64,000 nt of DNA from Microvirga sp. TS319 (lineage in GTDB: Bacteria; Pseudomonadota; Alphaproteobacteria; Rhizobiales; Beijerinckiaceae): contig NZ_JBGGGT010000001.1 of NCBI RefSeq assembly GCF_041276405.1, positions 1,875,001-1,939,000 of the forward strand, in the 5' to 3' direction. This document shows, piece after piece, positions 1-9,035 of the stretch (the stretch's first letter is position 1; every line of letters begins with the position of its first letter). The position numbers and the translations under genes are program-made. Below the pieces are notes generated by a model. The model was not told where the DNA came from. It saw only the letters and a program-made list of their open reading frames with translations, and did not search any database.

Positions 1-1
1 T

Positions 2-889
2 GCCATGACCGTCTGCGGCGATGCGCTTTATGTCGGCACGAAGGGTAATGCAGTCTATGGCGTTCCGCTCACAGGTGGGCCTGCCGTGCGGGCTGCTGCC
101 GGCCTCGTCGCCCCGAATGGGGTCGCCTGCCTGGGGAATAAACTATACGTTGCATCGCGCGACCGTGTCTCGGCCTTTACGCCGATTCCTGGCGGCCGGC
201 TCGCTCAGCGGGCCGATCTGCCGGCCAGGTTGCCGAACTTGGCGCACCACGGCTTGCGCTACATTCAGGCGGGACCGGACGGCCGGCTGTACATTTCGAT
301 CGGCTCACCGTGCAATATTTGCCGGCCCGAGGGTCTACAGGGGACGATTGTCAGTATGAGTCCAACCGGCGGAGAATTCCGGCGCGAGGCTTGGGGCATC
401 CGCAATTCCGTTGGGTTCGATTGGGACGGTGGGGTCATGTACTTTACCGATAATGGAGCCGATGGGATGGGAGACGACATCCCACCCGACGAACTCAACA
501 AACTGCAGCCGGGCGCCTTCTATGGTTTTCCCTACTTTGGCGGTCGTGTGCGATTGCGCGGCTTCGAGGCGGCGGCCCCTCCTGCACCGCAAGTTCCACC
601 CGCATATGAATTCCAGGCCCATGTCGCCACGCTAGGGATCCACTTCTATCGCGGTACCATGTTTCCCGAATTGCGGGGCGAGGCGCTCATTGCCGAACAC
701 GGGAGCTGGAACCGCAGCATTCCAGTCGGATATCAGGTCGTACGGCTGCGGATCGGCAGCGGCCGCTCCGGCAACGGACAGAGTTTTCTGAGCGGTGTCG
801 GGCGCCCGGTTGACGTTAAGGAACTGCCGGACGGGTCAATTGTCGTGTCGGATGATACGGGAGGCCGGATCTGGCGCGTCAGCCGCTGA
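2..889 (+). CDS. PQQ-dependent sugar (glucose/sorbosone-type) dehydrogenase, 5'-truncated by window
   Basis: The frame is already open at base 2, so the N-terminus lies outside the window. About 295 residues are visible. They show the beta-propeller signature of the glucose/sorbosone dehydrogenase family: a segment reading GRLYISIGSPCN near residue 98, GFDWD..YFTDNGADGMGDD near 140-158, and AEHGSWNRS near 231. The end has the usual VVSDDTGGRIWRV strand. Family members are periplasmic or secreted quinoproteins that oxidise aldoses or related alcohols and pass electrons to the respiratory chain. The PQQ role and exact substrate are inferred from family only. No partner gene follows. An ATG at position 5 exists but is probably internal. 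Confidence is high for the fold and low for the substrate. Confidence 0.85.
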   Translation, partial: AMTVCGDALYVGTKGNAVYGVPLTGGPAVRAAAGLVAPNGVACLGNKLYVASRDRVSAFTPIPGGRLAQRADLPARLPNLAHHGLRYIQAGPDGRLYISIGSPCNICRPEGLQGTIVSMSPTGGEFRREAWGIRNSVGFDWDGGVMYFTDNGADGMGDDIPPDELNKLQPGAFYGFPYFGGRVRLRGFEAAAPPAPQVPPAYEFQAHVATLGIHFYRGTMFPELRGEALIAEHGSWNRSIPVGYQVVRLRIGSGRSGNGQSFLSGVGRPVDVKELPDGSIVVSDDTGGRIWRVSR

Positions 890-1159
890 GCCGGGCACAA
901 CAAAGCGAAACACGGCCGGTCCATCAGAAGACCCGGAGATGCCGCCGAAACCGCCTGCGACAGATATTATCAGGAAGAGAGCCTCGCTCAACCACTCTCC
1001 GGCGCGGCGCTTTTCCATCTCTTCAAGCAGCCCCATATCCTCTCGGAGTACTTACACAGAGGAGAGTCAACTACTCCGTAAGCACGTGGCGCATCGATTG
1101 TCGCCTGAACGACCGACACGGTATTCTGCTGGTAAGAATCAAGATGTCAGCAGGGTATC

Positions 1160-1417
1160 ATGTCGGACAAACGCTCTTCCCTGGCGCAGCCCCCCTTCAA
1201 CAGATCATCTTCAGAGAGAATGATCACTGAACGCGATCTAAAGATACTCTGGATATCGCGCACCTTAACAAATATGGACTACCAGTGCAGCGAGGAGATC
1301 CTGCGCCTCGACCGCTACGATCTTGAAATCGAGCAGAAGAACTTTATCAAAGCTCAATTGCTCCGAAGGTATAGGGAGCGGCGCGCTCCCTATCAAAAGC
1401 TCCTGGAGAGCCTCTAA
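1160..1417 (+). CDS. small hypothetical protein
   Basis: An 85-residue ORF of unknown function. The well-formed part starts at the internal ATG at 1220 (MITERDLKIL...), which follows a purine-rich stretch, so the real product may be only 65 residues. It is charged and predicted mostly helical (DLEIEQKNFIKAQLLRRYRERRAPYQKLLESL), with no signal peptide or membrane segment. It stands alone between the sugar dehydrogenase and the decayed transposase. It is accepted as a gene because composition and codon pattern look coding. No family was recognised. Confidence 0.4.
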   Translation: MSDKRSSLAQPPFNRSSSERMITERDLKILWISRTLTNMDYQCSEEILRLDRYDLEIEQKNFIKAQLLRRYRERRAPYQKLLESL

Positions 1418-1439
1418 CGAGACCTGTGCGCGGGTTGCG

Positions 1440-2090
1440 CCGTCGCGGCCTCGATGGGCCGTTTGTCTGCCGCGGTCGGTCTACCCGCAGGGCAGCTTTC
1501 GCCAGTCCCAGCCAGCGCAGGCGTCGTCGCCCAAAGATCTTCTCGATCCGGCAGCGCACATGGGGGACATGATGGTTCCACGCCCGAAGCTTGCGTACGG
1601 CATGGCCCCCGGCCGGCCCCACACGCCTGTTTGGACCACGCGCGGGGACCCACCTTGGCTTTGCACGGCAGAGGCAAACGCTGTTCCGCGGGAGGCGCTG
1701 TCGGCATAAAGGTCGCCAGGATCATCCGGCCGAACCTCGTCGCCAGCACGCCCGTCGTTGACGTTGGCAGGGGTGACGGTCAATCCCTCGACGAGAACCG
1801 TATCAGCATCGGCCGCCACATGAGCTTTGAAACCATGGCTTGCCTTGCGTCGCTTGTGCCCGGCCCAGGCCGCCTCCTCATCACGGTGGGTTGCTGACGC
1901 AATCACGGTTGCGTCCACCAGCGTGCCGGTCTTGACGGTGATGGCTCGGGCTTCCAGTTGGCGTGTGATCTCATCGAGCAGAACCTTGTCGAGCGAGCGC
2001 CCACCACGTCCCGCCGAAACCGCGCAAACGCAGTGCGCTCAGGGGCGGCGAACCCGCAGAAGCGCCGGAACGACGGTGAACGCCCCGTAT
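1440..2090 (-). pseudogene. decayed IS5-family transposase
   Basis: The reverse strand carries pieces of one IS5-type DDE transposase in different frames. At about 2090-2000 there is SFRRFCGF followed by ERTAFARFRRDVV. At about 1990-1640 there is RSLDKVLLDEITRQLEARAI, TLVDATVIASATHRD, KASHGFKAHV and LTVTPANVNDG. At about 1620-1480 there is RKLRAWNHHVPHVRCRIEKIFG, which is the conserved C-terminal catalytic-Glu region. At least two frame changes separate these blocks, one near 2000 and one near 1620, and both ends are eroded. No clear terminal inverted repeats or target duplication were found. The element cannot encode an active transposase. It marks an old insertion upstream of the sugar ABC operon. 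Confidence 0.8.
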
Positions 2091-2359
2091 TATAGCAAAG
2101 CTGGCAGACAACGGTCCAAACCTCCCTTTCGGATCAAGCAGCCCTCAGGTTTAAGTCTCAGAAACTTCAGCGCCAGACCGGTCTTGAAAGGCCCTCGAAA
2201 GAACGTGCCGCCGTCGTTCGGCGGGGCCCGCTATCGAGAAAATTGCCTCGTTATCGGCTCGAAGCCGGGGCAGCGCTCGCTCGAAAGCGCTTCACATCGA
2301 GCACGGTGCTTGGCAAAATTCAGAACAGGTGCCGAACGCTATGACGTGGGGCCAAGCTG

Positions 2360-3061
2360 ATGACATCTGATTTCATCTTCATGTTGACTCACGCCGACCT
2401 CACGATCCCGGACGCCTGTGACCGAGTTCCCGAGGTTCTTAGCGCAGGCGTGCGCCATATCGGCTTCAAGGATGTTGGACTTCCATTCGCCAGCTTGCGC
2501 TCCATCGCGGACATGATCCGGGCAGCCGGTGCGACGCTCTACCTCGAGGTCGTCAGCCTGGACGCACAGAGCGAGGAAGCGTCAGCTCACACTGCAGTCG
2601 ATCTCGGGGTTGATGTCCTGATGGGCGGAACGCGTCCACATAGGGTGCTGCCTATCCTGACTGGTACGGGCATTCGCTACTACCCCTTCCCAGGCAAGAT
2701 AGTCGGCCACCCAAGCGCCCTTACGGGAACGACCGAAGCTATCGTCGAAAGCGCCTTCCGCCTGGCGGCGCTGGATGGCGTTCACGGCCTCGACCTTCTC
2801 GCCTACCGTTTCCAAGGTGATGTGCCGGATCTGATCGGCCGGGTCTGTCGCGCGGCCGCCACGAAGCCTGTGCTGGTCGCCGGCTCCATCGATCGACCGG
2901 AGCGGATTGCTGCCGTCATCGAGGCTGGCGCCGCTGGCTTTACCATCGGCACGGCAGCGCTGGACGCGGCCTTCCCGGCGCGTTCTTCTGCACTTGTTGA
3001 TCAGCTGGCGTTTATCATCCAATACGCATCGTCCCAATCGACGCCGCTTGGTCGGGCCTGA
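2360..3061 (+). CDS. TIM-barrel protein of unknown substrate, upstream of sugar ABC importer
   Basis: 233 residues with no signal peptide. The pattern of short beta strands each followed by a helix (FIFMLTHADLTI, GVRHIGFKDVG, ATLYLEVVSLD, GVDVLMGGTRPH, GVHGLDLLAYR, KPVLVAGSIDRPERI, GAAGFTIGTAALD) is that of a phosphate-binding TIM barrel. The last two strands form the usual phosphate-gripping GS and GTA loops. Similar proteins sit beside ribose/xylose-type importers in rhizobia, often under the unproven name 4-hydroxythreonine-4-phosphate dehydrogenase. I infer an enzyme acting on a phosphorylated sugar, possibly an epimerase or aldolase-like step. The ATG at 2360 lacks a strong ribosome binding site. 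The substrate is unknown. Confidence 0.65.
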   Translation: MTSDFIFMLTHADLTIPDACDRVPEVLSAGVRHIGFKDVGLPFASLRSIADMIRAAGATLYLEVVSLDAQSEEASAHTAVDLGVDVLMGGTRPHRVLPILTGTGIRYYPFPGKIVGHPSALTGTTEAIVESAFRLAALDGVHGLDLLAYRFQGDVPDLIGRVCRAAATKPVLVAGSIDRPERIAAVIEAGAAGFTIGTAALDAAFPARSSALVDQLAFIIQYASSQSTPLGRA

Positions 3062-3538
3062 CGTGGGTACGTTGTCCGAAGCTCGCGCCACCCAGTTCGG
3101 CTTCATCCCCGACCGCATCGTCACCTGCCTTGATAACAGATCGGATCCCGGTAGCCTCCCCTGCTCTCGGGAATGAACGCAGCCTTGCTGATGATGGTCC
3201 CGGTCACCTCTCGCCGATGCGCGGCCAGCCCCTCTCGTGTCTCGGGACAACAAGGGTACTGATCAACGGAGGTACTCATATCCCTCTTCCCTCTCTCGGA
3301 ATTCTTGCTCCATGCGAAAATCGGCCTAGCGCATCGTGCGGATCCAGCAGGCTGCTCGCAACGATGCGCTGATCAAGGCTATGTTCTTGAGCATCTTTTC
3401 ATGCAAAACCGGTTCCCGCTTTTGCGTTCGATGCTCTGGGAGGTAGCATCGGATTCAATCCCAAAAGTGGATTCCACTTTTGGGTCCGATGCTCTAGCAT
3501 GGAAGCCCTGGATAGGGCGGAAACGCAAATCCCGATGA
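3062..3538. other. intergenic region before sugar ABC operon
   Basis: No convincing gene. The left half (3062-3320) shows nothing recognisable. The right half holds a three-unit palindromic repeat cluster. The promoter of the downstream importer presumably lies here, but no clear -35/-10 pair was identified. Confidence 0.6.
3328..3497. repeat. REP/BIME-like palindromic repeat cluster 1 (C+A+B units)
   Basis: Three adjacent palindromes. The C unit starts AGCGCATCGTGCG and ends AACGATGCGCT. The A unit starts GAGCATCTTTTCA and ends GCGTTCGATGCTC. The B unit starts AGCATCGGATTCAATCC and ends GGGTCCGATGCTC. This cluster defines the three unit types found throughout the window. Confidence 0.85.
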
Positions 3539-5221
3539 TTGCCGCTCTCCATGCTGGCTCCGTTCACGGAGGCGATCTTGTCTGTTGCTGACGGGACGGA
3601 CGATCGGATCGGTTCTACAGTCAGCGCCTTGGTCATGCGAGGCGTGAGCAAGGCGTTTGGAAAGATCGACGTCCTGCGCAACATTGAATTCACCCTTGGA
3701 GTCGGCGAGATCCACGCCCTCATGGGTGAGAACGGCGCAGGTAAGTCCACACTCATGAAGATCGCCGGTGGGATCTACCACGACTATCGGGGCGAGATGG
3801 AGGTCTTTGGCGTGCCGGTGCGGTTCGCGAGCCCGCGGGATGCCTCTCGAGCCGGGATTGCGGTTATCCACCAGGAGCTCAACCTCGTCCCGACCATGAC
3901 GGTCTCCGAGAATATTTTCCTCGGAAACGAGAAGGTCCGGGGCCTGCCGTTCCTTATCGATCGACATGCTCAGGCGCGTGCCGCTGCCCGTCTGCTCGAT
4001 CCGCTCAACTTTCAGGCTTCGCCACACGCTCCCGTCAGCGATCTGCGTATCGGCGAACAACAGCTCGTCGAGGTTGCCAAGGCACTGGCGCAGAACGCGC
4101 GCATTCTCATCATGGACGAACCTACCTCCGCTTTGTCCGTCACTGAGGCAGAACGCTTGCACGCCATCATCCGCCGCCTTTCTCTGGATGGGGTCAGCGT
4201 CATCTACATCTCGCACCGCATGGAAGAGGTGTTCGACCTCGCACAGAGAGTTACTGTCCTGCGTGATGGCGCCGTTGCAGGCACTCTCCCGGCGGCCAAC
4301 ATGTCCCGTCGCGACCTGATCCGCCTTATGGTGGGCCGTGACGTTCAGGAGTTTCTGGCGCTTCGGCATGAAGAACCTGCGCGAGAGGCGAGCCCGATCC
4401 GGAAGCCTCCTGCCCTATCCGTGCACGATCTCTGGCTCGCGCACCCGAAACCCACCGCGAGCCGCTCCCGGCTCGTGGATAGGATATCCTTCGATGTCAC
4501 CGGAGGAGAGGTGCTCGGGCTTGCTGGACTGATGGGCGCTGGCCGGAGCGAGGTGCTCGAAACCATCTTTGGCGCGCAGACAGCGGCCTCGGGTGGCCAA
4601 GTCGCAGTCGATGGCCTGCCGGTCACGATCCGCACCCCTGCCGAGGCAAAACAAGCCGGCCTTGCACTGGTCACGGAAGATCGGAAGCGCGACGGGCTCG
4701 TGCTTGATGCGGGCGTCGATTTCAACCTGGTTCTCCCGGTGATGCAACGGCTCGCATCCGGTACATTCATTTCGCGCAAGTCCGAAAGGGACGTCGCCGA
4801 ACGGCAGATACAGTCCCTCAGGATCCGGGTCCGGAGCCAACGTCAACCAGCTGGGACACTGAGTGGAGGCAATCAACAGAAAGTTGTCCTGGGCAAGTGG
4901 CTCGAAACCGGTCCAAGCGTGCTCCTCCTCGACGAGCCGACCCGCGGCATCGACGTTGGCGCGAAAGCGGAGATCTATCGCCTGATCAATGACCTGAAAG
5001 CGCGAGGAATTGCAATTGTGTTAGCAAGCTCGGAGTTGCCGGAACTGATGGCGCTGAGCGACCGCATCCTTGTGCTTCGGGAGGGGCAATCCACCGCCTT
5101 ATTACAAAAGAGCGAGTTTTCGCCCGACCTCATCCTGGACTACGCATCGCCCGGCGGGGCGGTGCAGGAGATTTTCCAAAGAAGAACCGGGGTCATTCCT
5201 GAGGTTGAAGGAGAAACTTGA
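3539..5221 (+). CDS. sugar ABC transporter ATP-binding protein (RbsA/XylG-type, two fused NBDs)
   Basis: 560 residues in the longest form (TTG start). ATG codons at 3551 and about 3635 are alternatives, and none has a clear ribosome binding site. The first nucleotide-binding domain has Walker A GENGAGKST (about 63-71), a weak signature (LRIGEQQLVEVAKAL) and Walker B ILIMDEPTSALS. The second domain has the degenerate P-loop GLMGAGRSE (about 326-334), a full signature SGGNQQKVVLGKWL and Walker B LLLDEPTRGIDVGAK. This arrangement is typical of the CUT2 sugar importers for ribose, xylose, galactose and similar monosaccharides. It energises uptake with the permease and binding protein that follow directly. 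The specific sugar cannot be read from sequence. Confidence 0.93.
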   Translation: MPLSMLAPFTEAILSVADGTDDRIGSTVSALVMRGVSKAFGKIDVLRNIEFTLGVGEIHALMGENGAGKSTLMKIAGGIYHDYRGEMEVFGVPVRFASPRDASRAGIAVIHQELNLVPTMTVSENIFLGNEKVRGLPFLIDRHAQARAAARLLDPLNFQASPHAPVSDLRIGEQQLVEVAKALAQNARILIMDEPTSALSVTEAERLHAIIRRLSLDGVSVIYISHRMEEVFDLAQRVTVLRDGAVAGTLPAANMSRRDLIRLMVGRDVQEFLALRHEEPAREASPIRKPPALSVHDLWLAHPKPTASRSRLVDRISFDVTGGEVLGLAGLMGAGRSEVLETIFGAQTAASGGQVAVDGLPVTIRTPAEAKQAGLALVTEDRKRDGLVLDAGVDFNLVLPVMQRLASGTFISRKSERDVAERQIQSLRIRVRSQRQPAGTLSGGNQQKVVLGKWLETGPSVLLLDEPTRGIDVGAKAEIYRLINDLKARGIAIVLASSELPELMALSDRILVLREGQSTALLQKSEFSPDLILDYASPGGAVQEIFQRRTGVIPEVEGET

Positions 5222-5260
5222 ATAGTAACCGGCCACAGAGCCGGATCCGAACAAGACCAC

Positions 5261-6604
5261 GTGGAGGAGCCCTTGGTCACGCGCGTATCCGCAGAAACGC
5301 TCAGCGCCTTCCTGCTCAGGACGAAGCTCTACTGGAGCCTCCTCATCTTGCTCGCAGTGGGAATCTTCACATCGCCCGTGTCATCCAAGGGCGTCAATAT
5401 CTTCCTGAGCACCGGCAATCTTTCCGATGTATTGCGGCAAGTATCGAATAACGGGATCGTTGCGGTCGGCATGACCCTTGTGATCCTCACCGGGGGAATT
5501 GACCTATCGGTTGGATCGATCATGGCACTCGGCTCGGTGCTCTGCGCCATGCTGCTCACCTACGATGAGCGAACCAGCGCCACTCTCCTGTCCTTTCCGA
5601 TCCTGGCCCTGGTTTGCGCATCGTTTGCAGCTTGGGGAGCGACACAGCTGATGGGGCTACGGAACCGCATCGTCGGCACGAATACGGATCCTCCCCACCG
5701 AATATTCGCCGGACTGATCGGGCTGGGAGCCGCGATCGTGGCATGGTGGCTTGCGGCCTCGCAGGTGCCGACCAAGTTTGGCGTCCTCGGCATTCTGGTC
5801 GTCGTTCCGGCGGTAGGCCTCGCCTTCGGATGGCTCAACGGGCTCATCATCACCAAGGGCCGCCTTCAGCCCTTTATCGTAACGCTCGCAATGATGGTCG
5901 GCGTGCTTGGGATCGCCCGGATCGTAGCCGGCCAAGATGCAGCGGTCCATCCCGTCTACACGGGCACTAACGCGACGGAGGACTTCGACATTCTCCGCGC
6001 GCTGCTCTACCGCGTTGTGCCTGTGCCGGGCCTGTTCTTTCTCGCCGTAGTCCTTCTCTCGGCTCTGCTGCTGCGGGCTACGACTTTCGGGCGCTATGTC
6101 TACGCCATCGGGGGTAACGAGCAGGCGGCGCGTCTGTCAGGAGTCGCGGTCGACCAGGTTAAAATCGCCGTTTATGCAATCTCGGGCTTTCTCGCGAGCC
6201 TGGCCGGCGTCCTATATACTGCCCAGTACAGGCAGGGAAAGCCCGACGCCGGCGTCGGCATGGAGCTTGATGCCATCGCGGCCGTCGTGATCGGTGGCAC
6301 GAGCCTTATGGGCGGCAAGGGTTCCATAGCCGGAACCTTCGTTGGCGTGCTCATCTTCGGCTTCCTGGGCAACATCCTCCAGCTCAACAATATCGACAGC
6401 AACACACAGCTCGTGCTGAAAGGCGGCATCATTCTTGCTGCTGTCCTCGTGCAGGAGCGCTCTCTCAGCGAGCTCTTTAGCCTCAGGAAGCTATTCGTCG
6501 GAACGGTTCCCCGTTCAGACGCCGTGCAACCTGGCTCTTCCTCCATCCCTCACGCCGAAGTGACTGCAACTGCAGCAGAGGCGCGATTGGCCGATCATCA
6601 ATAG
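5261..6604 (+). CDS. sugar ABC transporter permease (RbsC/XylH-type)
   Basis: 447 residues from a GTG start, 39 bp after the ATPase gene. A polytopic membrane protein with about ten hydrophobic segments. It has the CUT2 permease hallmarks GMTLVILTGGIDLSVGSIMA near residues 74-93, GLIITKGRLQPFIVTLAMM, and AVVIGGTSLMGGKGSIAGT near 340. It is longer than a typical RbsC (about 320). The extra length is a loop/TM insertion around residues 130-190, as in XylH-like proteins, and a hydrophilic C-tail. It forms the membrane channel of the importer with the preceding ATPase and the following binding protein. A small GC-rich inverted repeat (CCGGC/GCCGG) lies at 5229-5244 between ATPase and permease. 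Confidence 0.92.
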   Translation: MEEPLVTRVSAETLSAFLLRTKLYWSLLILLAVGIFTSPVSSKGVNIFLSTGNLSDVLRQVSNNGIVAVGMTLVILTGGIDLSVGSIMALGSVLCAMLLTYDERTSATLLSFPILALVCASFAAWGATQLMGLRNRIVGTNTDPPHRIFAGLIGLGAAIVAWWLAASQVPTKFGVLGILVVVPAVGLAFGWLNGLIITKGRLQPFIVTLAMMVGVLGIARIVAGQDAAVHPVYTGTNATEDFDILRALLYRVVPVPGLFFLAVVLLSALLLRATTFGRYVYAIGGNEQAARLSGVAVDQVKIAVYAISGFLASLAGVLYTAQYRQGKPDAGVGMELDAIAAVVIGGTSLMGGKGSIAGTFVGVLIFGFLGNILQLNNIDSNTQLVLKGGIILAAVLVQERSLSELFSLRKLFVGTVPRSDAVQPGSSSIPHAEVTATAAEARLADHQ

Positions 6605-6683
6605 GACAGGGAGGACCAACCGATAATCCGACGCAGCCTTCTAAGCTCTTACGACGACGAGATGCACTCAACGGGAGGAAACC

Positions 6684-7643
6684 ATGGAACGCAGAACTTT
6701 TCTAAAAGCCACAGGAGCAGGTCTCATCGTGGCCGCTTCACCGCTTCGCTCGGTGTTTGCGCAGGGGAAGAAATACCGCTTCGGATTCTCGCAGTCGACC
6801 ACTCTTGAGCCCTGGCGTGTTCAGTTCAACAAGGACATGAAGCGCGAAGCCGATCTGCATCCCGAAGTCGAGCTCCTGATCTCAGACGGTCAGGATAAGA
6901 CCGAGAAACAGGTCGCGGACGTGGAGAATTTCATTCGGCAGGGCGTGGACGTGCTCCTGATCTCACCAAAGGAATCCGCGGGCCTCACGGGCGTGACCTT
7001 GAAAGCAATCGAGGCCGGCATCCCGGTGATTGTCCTCGACCGCAATGTGGATACGGACAAATATACCCAGTTCATCGGTGGCGACAACGTGGTGATCGGC
7101 CGTGCAGCGGGGGAATACGCGGTGAAGGTCTTGGGCGGCGCGGGCAAGGCCAAGGGCAATATCGTGGAGATCTGGGGCGGCTTCGGGACTCAGGCCTCGC
7201 ATGATCGCTCGAATGGCTTTCACGAAATCGCCGACAAGGAAAATGGCATCAAGCTCGTGAACGAGAAGATCGATTGCGACTGGAAGCAGAACAAGGCCTA
7301 CGATTTGATGGCCAACTTGCTCAAGGCCAACGAGCAAATTGATCTGGTCTACGGGCACAACGATCCCATGGCCTATGGTGCCTTCCTCGCCGCCAAGGAT
7401 GTCGGACGCGAAAAGGACATAAAATTTCTCGGGATTGATGCGATTCCGAACGAAGGCGTGCAATGGGTGAACAAGGGTCAGCTGACCGCGACGTTTCTTT
7501 ATGCCACCCCAGGCGCTGAAGGCGTCCGCCAAGCACTCAAGATCGTCAAGGGCGAGACGGTGCCGAAGACCATCACTCTCCCGACCATGACCGTCGACAA
7601 GAGCAATGCCCTTCAGATCCTCAAGGAGAACGGCCTTGCCTGA
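6684..7643 (+). CDS. periplasmic sugar-binding protein (RbsB-type), Tat-like signal
   Basis: 319 residues. The start is set by the strong ribosome site GGGAGGAA just before ATG 6684. The N-terminus MERRTFLKATGAGLIVAAS is a twin-arginine-type signal ending near VFAQ (about residue 27). The mature protein has the periplasmic-binding-protein family 1 pattern: KKYRFGFSQSTTLEPW, then NFIRQGVDVLLISPKES, GIPVIVLDRNV and QIDLVYGHNDPMAYGAF. It delivers a monosaccharide or polyol to the RbsC-like permease encoded upstream. The gene is last in the operon and is followed at once by a strong hairpin, consistent with high expression of the binding protein. Confidence 0.93.
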   Translation: MERRTFLKATGAGLIVAASPLRSVFAQGKKYRFGFSQSTTLEPWRVQFNKDMKREADLHPEVELLISDGQDKTEKQVADVENFIRQGVDVLLISPKESAGLTGVTLKAIEAGIPVIVLDRNVDTDKYTQFIGGDNVVIGRAAGEYAVKVLGGAGKAKGNIVEIWGGFGTQASHDRSNGFHEIADKENGIKLVNEKIDCDWKQNKAYDLMANLLKANEQIDLVYGHNDPMAYGAFLAAKDVGREKDIKFLGIDAIPNEGVQWVNKGQLTATFLYATPGAEGVRQALKIVKGETVPKTITLPTMTVDKSNALQILKENGLA

Positions 7644-7648
7644 TCAAA

Positions 7649-7685
7649 CGCTCAGTGGCGCGGGCGCTGCCCGCGCCACTGAGCG
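7649..7685 (+). terminator. strong hairpin terminator after sugar importer operon
   Basis: A perfect 16-bp stem (CGCTCAGTGGCGCGGG with its complement) closes a 5-nt loop, six bases after the stop of the binding protein. The tail is TTATAG rather than a long T run, so it may act as a 3' mRNA stabiliser as well as a terminator. Confidence 0.8.
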
Positions 7686-7825
7686 TTATAGAGCCCGCAT
7701 CCGAATCACTTCCCGACGGAACCCCGGCACGACAAGAGGGTAACATCCATCTCGGGATCAACACGGCCGTCCGACGCGTCCGTCAATGCCACCTTGACGG
7801 CACAGGCCGGCCGAGCCGCTATTCG

Positions 7826-8938
7826 TCAATGGCAGACTTTCTCGATGCCGGGCCATTCGGCTGGCGCAGCCCAGGCGTAGGGCCCGGGATACCGGACCGT
7901 TGCACCCAGACGATGAGCGGCGTGCCAGCCCCAGCGCGGATCATCGAGAAACGCACGGCCGATCGCCACCTGATCCGCCTGCCCTCCCGCGACGATGTCG
8001 TTGGCCTCGACCGGGTTCACGATCAATCCGACGGCACGGGTGATGATTCCCGTCTCCGCCCTGATGGTGGTGGCCAGAGGAATTTGTGCGGCATCGGGGT
8101 CTGTTACGGTCGCGGCGGGACCGGGGATGCCGCTCGATGTCACGCAAACATAGTTCAGCCCCGTGTCCCTGAGCGCTTTCGCAAGCATTACCGCGTCGTG
8201 GATCTCCAAACCACCGTGAGCCCAGTCGCTGCCTGTCATCCGAGCCCCTACCACGCATGAAGGCACAGCTTCCCGAACTGCGCGCGCGACGGCGAGCGGC
8301 AGCGCCATGCGACGCTCGGCATCCCCACCCCATCGATCGTTTCTGCGATTCGACAGGGGCGAATGGAACTGGTGCAGCAGATACCCATGGGCCATATGCA
8401 CCTCGATCACCTTGATGCCGACGCGCACGGCTCGCAGAGCGGAGTGAACGAAGGCCTCGACGATCCGCTCGATATCGGCGTCATCAGCCTGAGACGGAAC
8501 ATGCCAGCCGTCCCGATGCGGAATTGCCGACGGAGCGAGAGTAGGCCAGGATTCTGCATTCGAGAGCGCGCTACCACCTTCCCACGGGCGCTGGGCTGAC
8601 CCCTTGCGTCCTGCGTGTGAGAGTTGGATTCCGAACTGCGTGCCCGGTGCGGCAACCGCCATGGCTTCACGCAAGACCTGTGCGAGCGCCCGCTCGTTCT
8701 CGTCAGAGTAGAGACCGAGGCAGCCATGCGTGATGCGGCCCTTTCGTTCGACTGCGGTCGCCTCGAGCATCACGAGACCGGCACCCGACATTGCAAGATT
8801 CATGAGGTGCTGGAGATGCCAAGCTGCGGCGCAGCCATCATGAGCCGAGTACTGACACATGGGGGCGACGACAATCCTGTTCGGCAGATCGATCGGCCCG
8901 AGTTCGAGCGGCGAGAAGAGTGCGGGAGGCTTGGACAT
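7826..8938 (-). CDS. NADH:flavin oxidoreductase, Old Yellow Enzyme family (YqjM/XenA-like)
   Basis: 370 residues, the usual length for the class. Features: LFSPLELGPIDLPNRIVVAPMCQYS at the N-terminus, with Cys28 in the PMCQY motif that marks the thermophilic-like (YqjM/XenA) branch. Next are QLSHAGRKGS, the substrate-contact pair in EVHMAHGYLLHQFHSPLSNRR with RWGG, and the C-terminal phosphate-binding loop ending VAIGRAFLDDPRW. Such enzymes use FMN and NAD(P)H to reduce activated C=C bonds. The gene lies 97 bp downstream of the SDR gene on the same strand and probably forms an operon with it under the IclR-type regulator. It likely takes part in the same catabolic route. The natural substrate is unknown. 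Confidence 0.92.
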   Translation of the reverse strand: MSKPPALFSPLELGPIDLPNRIVVAPMCQYSAHDGCAAAWHLQHLMNLAMSGAGLVMLEATAVERKGRITHGCLGLYSDENERALAQVLREAMAVAAPGTQFGIQLSHAGRKGSAQRPWEGGSALSNAESWPTLAPSAIPHRDGWHVPSQADDADIERIVEAFVHSALRAVRVGIKVIEVHMAHGYLLHQFHSPLSNRRNDRWGGDAERRMALPLAVARAVREAVPSCVVGARMTGSDWAHGGLEIHDAVMLAKALRDTGLNYVCVTSSGIPGPAATVTDPDAAQIPLATTIRAETGIITRAVGLIVNPVEANDIVAGGQADQVAIGRAFLDDPRWGWHAAHRLGATVRYPGPYAWAAPAEWPGIEKVCH

Positions 8939-9035
8939 TGTCGATCCCGAAGGCTACGAGGCGTTAATTCCCAGGCGCGGCATCGCACCGTGCACCCGGC
9001 AAGATCCGAGCACACGGTACCGAGCCCTTGAAGTG

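Noticed and set aside
1034..1085. CGGAGTA/TACTCCG inverted repeat as terminator or operator
   Set aside because: The arms are only 7 bp, the loop is long, and no gene or T tract is placed to give it a role.
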